Shown here: positions 57,806 through 64,000 of the stretch, piece after piece
How the letters are laid out: each line of letters begins with the position of its first letter
Position numbering within the stretch: position 1 is the first letter of the stretch
Notes under the pieces: generated by a model
What the model was told of the DNA's origin: nothing
Seen by the model: only the letters and a program-made list of their open reading frames with translations
Databases searched by the model: none
Assembly: GCA_019671005.1 (NCBI GenBank)
Contig: CM033712.1
Coordinates: 74,784,479-74,848,478 of the forward strand
Direction: 5' to 3'
Source: Hibiscus mutabilis
Taxonomy: Eukaryota > Streptophyta > Magnoliopsida > Malvales > Malvaceae
Length of the DNA stretch: 64,000 nucleotides
Program-made: the position numbers and the translations under genes

Positions 57806-58929
57806 GGGTAAACTACATTAAACGGTCACCGAATTTTTAAGGCAAATTCATTTTGGTCACTGTACTTTTAAAATATTCTATAAAGTCACCCAACTTTTAG
57901 TTCAATTTCAATATAGTCACCAAACTTTTAGTTTGCTTTCAATATGGTCCCTTCCGTTACATTCAGTTAGAAATAGACGTTAGTTTTCATTTTTTTTCTT
58001 AATAAAAAAGAGTAAACTATACCAATCATCACTTAAAAAATTACTTTGGTTAATTGGTAGACTCAGATTATTCAATTCTCGATCTTATATTGTACTAATT
58101 AAATCAGATAATCGATTAACCAGTTAACCGAAATATTTGATTCTTGAAATGATTTTTTTACTTTGTTTATTAAAATATCAAATATGATAATATGAAAAAT
58201 TTAATAATTGTTCGATTGTGATAAAAGTGTAAAAACAACTAGAAAATCAAAAATTGAAAGTTCACACCTATTAATTCTACCCATAGCCAAAACTTTTTTA
58301 AAAAAAATCAGAAGGGTATCAAAATCACTAGACTATAAGATATTGTAATGAATAAAATTTAAAAAATAGTATATAATAGATCGGGTCGGTTAATCAATTT
58401 TGCTTAAAATTGTGAACTGTAACCGAATCAAAATAACTTATTTTAAAAATTTGTACCGAAATCGGGTTCGATTAATCCTTAAATATTTATTTTGGTTAAT
58501 TTCTAAATTCAGATTATTCAATTCACGATCTTATATTGTACCAATTAAATCGGATAATAGGTTGACTCGTTAATTTGAATATTTGATTCGAGTAATAATT
58601 TTTTTACTTATTAAAATATCAAATATGATAATATGGTAAATTTAATAGGCGAAGTAAAAAATCATTACCCAAATTTTTTTAAGGATTAATCGAATTTTTC
58701 TATTTGTATAACCATGTCATTTGAGAGTGGCCAAAATATGAACAATTCGAAAGTTAAGTTATTAAATTAAAAATTGTTAAACTCTAGTGACCAAAATAGG
58801 TGTGAGAAGATAACGAGAGGGACCGTATCGAAATTGAACTAAAAGTTGTGTGAGCTTATCGAATATTTTAAAAGTACAGTGACCAAAATGAATATGCCCT
58901 AAAAGTTCGATGACCATTTCTCTCCACGT
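57806..58929. mobile_element. MULE-like non-autonomous TIR element
   Basis: The left end GGGTAAACTACATT and right end (inverse) share ttcattttggtcactgtact, tttaaaatattc and caacttttagttcaattt over about 130 bases. The interior is AT-rich with repeated gattattcaattc blocks (58070 and 58512) and no transposase. Its ends resemble those of the element at 45327-55650. The outermost right end is decayed and no target duplication was fixed. Confidence 0.7.
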
Positions 58930-59433
58930 ATTTGAAAGGTCCTATCGGGATATGAGTCGAACCATGAACAACCGGGATACAAATATGCATCCACCTGCCC
59001 AAACTTGAATGACACTGATATGGAAGATGTCTATAGATAATATTTTCCAATTATTTGAAAATACTATATTCAATTCATGGCTTCCTGAATTCTTTACATC
59101 ATTCTCATGCAATAACTGAGGCAATGATAAACCATTTAGAATTTCTAGCTAGAAGCATCAATAAAAAAGAATGCCAGACCCTGGTTGTTTAGTAAATGAA
59201 CTTTTCAAAACATGAACAACCTGAAACCTTTCTCAAGGTAAATACTAGATTTATGTTACTCGGACTTTACGTCTTTCTTGATGTCTACGTAACATGTTCA
59301 GACATTGCTATGAAGGCATGATTTATATATATATATAAAACTAGAAAATTTGGTATATCCATATCAGACACTTATCCATATCTGGCATTGACCTTGAGTC
59401 TAAATAACATAGCAAGATTTTGCAAGGATGGAA
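58930..59433. other. Non-coding flank
   Basis: No gene recognised. Two 60-codon minus-strand frames at 58868-59124 lack features. Confidence 0.45.
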
Positions 59434-59827
59434 CTGTGCTGATCATGGTCAGCCATGAATGGAGCTGTTATGAGTTCACCATCTGAGATGAACTAATAAT
59501 GTTTGAGAGGTCTCATAAGAATTAGAAAAATAAAGACTCGATCAAATCTTTTGATGCATATTTAACAACTAATAAAGAAAACACACCATGCATAAATGTG
59601 ACTATCAAGTAGCCTATCTTTCTCTGTTTTTGACTTTTCGTATTCAAACCATTAATCAATTTCGCAACCCTTCTCACCCCAGCACCGAAGCAGGGAACTC
59701 TGGACCTGAACCGCGCAGCTAGTCACACCAGCAATCCTTTGACACAATCAACAAATCAACACAAACATGAAATATAATCATGTGTATAGCAGCATCTGAT
59801 CAGTCAAATACAGAAGTAAATTAGTGA
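59434..59827. repeat. Duplicated segment, copy B (cut by the Athila element)
   Basis: Direct repeat of 21793-22183. It ends ...taaattagtga, exactly where the Athila LTR begins. In copy A the same sequence runs on (agtgacatgtacc), so the element inserted here after the duplication. Confidence 0.9.
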
Positions 59828-60043
59828 TGTTAAGTGTCTAAAAGTACTATTTTAGTCACCCTTTTTATTCTTATTATTTCTAGACTTAGGCTCATATTAG
59901 TTGCATTATTAGCCATTCATGCATATTTGCATTGTTTCCTTGGCGGACAAGCTTGATTTCATATTTTGCTTAATTTTGTGGAAAAAGATACTGCTTTGGT
60001 GTGTTTTTGTGTGTGTGCAGAATCACTTGCCAAAGCAAGCTTG

Positions 60044-60178
60044 GAACCAGTTGCCAGGGCAATGCATGAAGGAGATGTCGAGCTAGTTGCCAGGGCAATG
60101 CATGAAGGAGATGCCGAGCTAGTTGATAGGGCAATGCATGAAGGAGATGCCGAGCTAGTTGATAGGGCAATTGTCGAT
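60044..60178 (+). repeat. 36-bp minisatellite in the Athila LTR
   Basis: Nearly four units of gttg(cc/at)agggcaatgc followed by atgaaggagatgccgagcta. Later units change gttgcc to gttgat. The open frames over it on both strands are repeat artefacts. Confidence 0.92.
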
Positions 60179-60407
60179 AAGGGATAAGATGATATGGCAG
60201 TCAAACTTGATGACTAGATAAACCCAAGATGACGTGGAGCAAAGTTAAATCCCAAAGGAGTTTGATTTCCATAAAGAGGTTAAAGAGAAATTAAATCCCA
60301 AGAAGATAGGAGAAGATCTAGAAGGAATTTAAATATAATAAAGAATTATATTCTTTAATAGTATTTAATTCCAACTTAACTTTCTCCTCAAAAAAGACTT
60401 TGACCTA

Positions 60408-60420
60408 GCCCTATAAATTG
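60408..60420 (+). promoter_or_regulatory. TATA box of the Athila LTR
   Basis: ccctataaattgagga, a plant-like TATA box about 1 kb before the LTR end, followed by a purine-rich leader; likely start of R. Confidence 0.6.
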
Positions 60421-61423
60421 AGGACCAAGCCGTCAACTCCAAAGGGAGAGAGCAATGAGAGATTTCGACAAAGAGGGAGAGCAATTGGGAGATTTCGACA
60501 AGAAGGAGGGAGAGATTTCGACAAAGGCTTCAACCATTCTTCATCTTTTTCTTTCTTGTTCAATTAGGTTTATGTTAGGAATTCTTTGTCTTGTGTTTCT
60601 TTGGAACCTAGCCATGAACTAAATCTATTTGGCTAAGGTTATTGTGTTTTGTGGTTGTGAGAAACAATTGGATTTTGTTTAGGTAATAAGAGTTTGCACT
60701 TTCAATTTAAGGTTTACTCATTCTTGGTTTTTATTCTTGTTTGCGAGTGAATTGGGAGAAGATCTCGTAACTTCATCTATTTATCTAATACCGGGAGAGT
60801 TAGATTCAAGAAACGAATGAGTATGGTCTTTATTCAATCTATTGATGGTGAAGATTAATCCGGCTTAAGAATAAGTTAAGGATTTCAACGGCTAAGAGGA
60901 GCGCAAGATTGGTTGTTGTTCACCCTTGATTCACGCAGAGATGTATTATCAAGGCATGCACAAATAGCTAGAGTTTCGACTTAGGGATAAGAATAAACCA
61001 TTGAAGAATGCTCCGCCGAACCTTGAAGTTGCTGCCTAGCCGTCCAAAACAGTTGCCCAGCCAGTCGCCCAGACAACCGTCGTTTAGTTGCCAAGGCAAC
61101 CCCGCTACACAAGTTGCCCCAGCAACTGAGTTGCCTTTGCACTCTTTTACCAAGACGATCCAATCGACTATCACACCTCAACTCACTATAACCTGGCCTA
61201 TTCTCTCTCATTTGATTACATCTTCTTTTACGTATTTACTTTGTAGTTTAGTTGTTAGTTAAACTCCTACAATCTTCTACTTGTGTTCTTTTACTTTTTA
61301 CAGTGCAAGAGATTAGATTCTTGAAGTGGCACCAATCCATGTGGAGACGATATCTTTTATACTATAACTTGCGACGTGTACACTTGCACAATTGCGGAGC
61401 ACTTATTACGCGCAACAAGTTTT

Positions 61424-61441
61424 TGGCGCCGTTGCCGGGGA
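61424..61441 (+). other. Primer-binding site (tRNA-Asp type)
   Basis: tggcgccgttgccgggga is complementary to the 3' end of plant tRNA-Asp, as in Athila elements, and starts six bases after the LTR end. Confidence 0.88.
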
Positions 61442-61517
61442 TTGGCAATAGCAACTTTGTTTTTATTTTCTTGCACTTTTTATTTTTCTTGTTTAAGATT
61501 CAAAGGGTTAACAAACT

Positions 61518-62592
61518 TTGGTTTTGCATTGGTATATGACCAAGGCGAGACCGATTGCACCAGAATATCCCTTTGATCCAGAAATCGAACGAACGTTGCA
61601 AAGACTCAGACGAAGGTTAAGAGTAGCAATGGCTAATCAAGACGGCAGTATAAATCAGGATGTTCCAGTAGGAGGAGTGATTCTTGCACGAAACAGAACT
61701 ATTCGAGACTATCTTGAAGAAGATCTTGAAGGACTTAATCCAGGAGTTGTCATACTTGAAATTGAAGCCGACCACTTTGAGTTGAAACCGGTGATGTTCA
61801 ATATGATCAACACAATTGGTCAATTTGGTGGCTCAACAACTGAAGATGCATGACAACATCTTAAATCTTTCCTCGAGATTTGCAATTCATTCAAAATACA
61901 TGGAGTCACCCCTGATGTTTGCTCAAAACCAACAATGCTCTAAACCAGAACAATCAGAATGCACAAGCATCGAGATTTTAGCAGAATATGCCACGGCAAT
62001 AGTTGCCGCAGCAACAACCGACAACATCTAGTTCTTTAAAAAATTCTCTCAATGATTTTATGTTGAAAACTGAATCTTATATGACTGAGAATAGTAACTT
62101 CATAAAAAGAATTGATACTTTATTAACAGGACCGAGATAAGATTGCAAAACCAAGAGGCAGTAATCAAATCATTGGAAAATCAAGTCGGACAATTTGCTC
62201 AAAACCTGAATACTAGACCACAAGGAGGTTTACCTAGTGATACTGAAGTCGCAAGAGGAACTGGCCATGAGCAATGTAAGGCGATCACCACTAGAAGTGG
62301 CCAACAACTTAAAGAGGCTCAAACTCGCTCATCAAACGAAACTCCACAAAAAGAACAAGACGAACTCAGCGGCAAAGCCTCAAATGCTGAACCAGGAATT
62401 GCCGCGGTAACCAGCGATAAGCATGCCTCAGCAACCACCGATAAAGATGCCACGGTAACCAAAGATAAGCACGCCACGACAACCCCAGTTGACAATGCCT
62501 CAGCAACTCCAGTTACCTCAGCAATGCCGTCAATCAGGTTCCAGACCAATGAAAGGATCAAAAATATCCGACTTTCACCACCATTCCCATAA
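61518..62592 (+). pseudogene. Athila-type gag, broken
   Basis: The first frame (61518-61853) has IRDYLEEDLEGLNPGVVILE and ADHFELKPVMFNMINTIGQF, the Athila gag signature, then a TGA. The next frame shows LEICNSFKIHGVTPD, after which a large part of the capsid core is missing. A Gln/Asn-rich stretch follows with several stops. The distal frame 62143-62592 has KSLENQVGQFAQNLNTRPQG and HEQCKAITTRSGQQL, then a repetitive Ala/Thr/Lys/Asp tail encoded by the scattered palindromic motif. Confidence 0.85.
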
Positions 62593-62595
62593 AGG

Positions 62596-63225
62596 TTGAA
62601 GCGACAAAAGCAAGAATATCAATTCAAGAATTTTCTTGATATCCTAAAGCAAGTCCACATCAACTTGCCATTGGTTGAGGCGATTGAACAAATGCCAAAC
62701 TATGCCAAGTTTCTGAAAGGCATTGTGTCCAAGAGAACAAGGCTAGGAGAGTTTGAAACAGTTGCCGCAACAGAGGGATGCATGGCCATGTTGCACAATC
62801 GCATGCCACCCAAGTTGAAGGATCCCGAAAGTTTCACAATACCTTGTTCTATCGGAAACCACTATGTCAGGAAAGCATTATGTGACCTTGGAGCAAGCAT
62901 AAACTTGATGCCTAAATCGGTTTTCTAGAAACTAGGAATCGAGAAGGCAAGACCTACAACAATTATGCTACAGATAGCCGATAGATCCTATGTACATCCA
63001 GAGGGAAAAATCGAAGACATATTGGTAAAAGTTGATAAATTTATTTTTCCTACTGACTTTATTGTTTTGGATTGTGAGGCAGATGAACATGCACCTATCA
63101 TTCTCGGGAGACCCTTCCTAGCAACAGGGAGAACCTTGATCGATGTTGAAAAGGGAGAACTCACAATGAGGGTGAATTACCAGCAAGTTAAATTAATTTT
63201 TCCAAACACTAAGGCATGCCGATGA
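62596..63225 (+). pseudogene. Athila-type aspartic protease region
   Basis: FKNFLDILKQVHINLPLVEA and MPNYAKFLKGIVSKR lead into the retropepsin domain (ALCDLGASINLMP, catalytic DLGAS). A TAG follows KSVF (62926), then the frame resumes with FIVLDCEADEHAPIILGRPF (the flap and second conserved GRPF block). It ends at a TGA at 63225. Confidence 0.88.
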
Positions 63226-64000
63226 TCTGGAAGAATGCCAACTTCTTCATGCCACGGCAGAGTTTAACTTCGACGAGGAATTTAGTACCTCGGCAACTAC
63301 ATTGCCGATCAAGAGAAACCTGAGGAGTATGAAGAACTGATCGATGAGGAACAACAAGAAGAGGCAAATTGGTTAGTCAATCGACCAGGTACATACTTTG
63401 AACCACTGGATTACTTAGGTAAGGAAGGTAAACTCGAAAAGCCCTTCATTGAACAACCACCGATTCTTGAGTTGAAATAGTTGCTAGGGCAACTAAAATA
63501 TGCTTACTTGGGAACCGATAATACATTGCCTGTAATTATTTCCTCTAAGTTACAGCTTGAGCAGGGAAAGAAGTTGATCAAAATGTTGATGTTACACAAG
63601 AAGGCAATAGGGTGGACAATTGCCGACTTGAAGGGAATTAGCCCGGCAGTGTGCATTCACAAGATTTTATTGGAAGATGATCACAAACCTTCAACCGAGG
63701 CCTAGAGGAGAATGAATCATGCCATGAAAAGGGTTGTAATGAAAGAAATCATCAAGTGGCTTCACATCGGCATCATATACCCTATCTCGGATAGTACATG
63801 GATAAGTCTGGTACAATGTGTACCGAAAAATAGAGGTATAACAGTGGTAAGTAATGAAAATAATGAACTTATTCCAACCAAGATTGTGACCGGTTTGAGG
63901 GTTTGTATGGATTATCGAAAGCTAAACAAAGCCACTAGGAAAGATCACTTCTCATTGCCCTTTATTGATCAAATGCTTGACCGTCTTGAAGGTAAACCAT
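63226..64000 (+). pseudogene. Athila-type reverse transcriptase, N-terminal part
   Basis: A linker (63240-63480) with stops, then LKYAYLGTDNTLPVIISSKL, KKAIGWTIADLKGISPAVC, a TAG at 63703, VPKNRGITVV and LRVCMDYRKLNKATRKDHFS, the first RT blocks. The window ends before the catalytic YVDD-type box. Confidence 0.88.

Larger units (their letters stand above)
59828..61417 (+). repeat. 5' LTR of the Athila-type element
   Basis: TGTTAAGTGTCTAAAAG... to ...ACGCGCAACA, followed by six bases and the primer-binding site. Contains a 36-bp minisatellite, a TATA box near 60411 and three aaagagggagagca-type repeats around 60440-60520. Confidence 0.85.
59828..64000 (+). mobile_element. Athila-type Ty3/gypsy retrotransposon, 5' part (runs off the window)
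   Basis: LTR of 1590 bases, tRNA-Asp-type primer-binding site, Athila-style gag, protease and the start of reverse transcriptase. Multiple stops and frame changes show it is dead. The left 5 bases AGTGA are the presumed target duplication; the right copy is out of view. A striking gttgcc/ggcaac motif is scattered through LTR and gag. Confidence 0.9.

Noticed and set aside
59959..60204. Repetitive Ala/Ser/Leu proteins on the minus strand
   Set aside because: They are translations of the 36-bp minisatellite inside an LTR.
1..64000. CRISPR arrays, bacterial operons, rRNA or tRNA genes
   Set aside because: Spaced repeats of CRISPR type are absent, gene structure is eukaryotic, and no tRNA cloverleaf or rRNA core was recognised; tRNA-like matches are primer-binding sites only.

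Overview
This is nuclear DNA from a flowering plant. It is AT-rich and full of nested transposons. It holds fragments of plant-specific gene families: a coiled-coil NBS-LRR (CNL) resistance-gene cluster, a choline-transporter-like gene with plant-type introns, a GH28 polygalacturonase and a DHHC palmitoyltransferase. The mix of transposons (very long Ogre/Tat LTRs, Reina, Athila, Copia, LINE, MULE and hAT MITEs) and the CNL style fit a dicot such as cotton or another Malvales species. That placement is inference only. No complete, undamaged protein-coding gene was found. Nearly every recognisable host gene carries stops, frameshifts, a lost start or a lost splice site.

Layout. 1-4837: the 3' end of a giant Ty3/gypsy element (tandem-repeat 3' UTR, polypurine tract, 3.86 kb LTR). 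4838-15900: small gene relics (a DHHC exon on the minus strand, a polygalacturonase piece, a small Ser-rich ORF lacking ATG) among a CACTA end, LINE tails, MITEs and a foldback element. 16232-20766: a ten-exon choline-transporter-like (CTL1/CHER1, SLC44) pseudogene. 21330-21817: a small secreted-protein gene with a broken frame. 21793-22183: a segment repeated at 59434-59827. 22.3-44.6 kb: the CNL cluster, all on the minus strand. It has an internally deleted copy (22.3-23.1), a near-complete copy broken by two one-base deletions (25.46-28.05), a heavily decayed copy (28.9-30.2 plus 38.1-38.4), and two orphan copies of the CNL 5' leader (40.07-41.96 and 43.97-44.62).

The decayed CNL copy is split in its coiled-coil region by a 7.9 kb Reina-type chromovirus (30233-38125, target duplication GGTTA). 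That element contains a 2.9 kb solo LTR (33943-36841, target duplication CTTAT). 45327-55650 is a second nest. A MULE-like TIR element with a perfect 9-bp target duplication holds a hAT MITE and a decayed Copia element (46724-55391, target duplication GGTAA), and the Copia holds a LINE fragment that contains a reversed LTR. From 59828 to the window end is the 5' part of a decayed Athila-type element, inserted into the second copy of the duplicated segment.

The most unusual signals are a set of small TIR elements built around degenerate plant telomere-like repeats (five or more places), a short GTTGCC/GGCAAC-type palindromic motif scattered through the Athila element, and the nested insertions whose boundaries and order can be read at base level. 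I found no convincing new biochemical system; the window is best read as a record of resistance-gene cluster decay.
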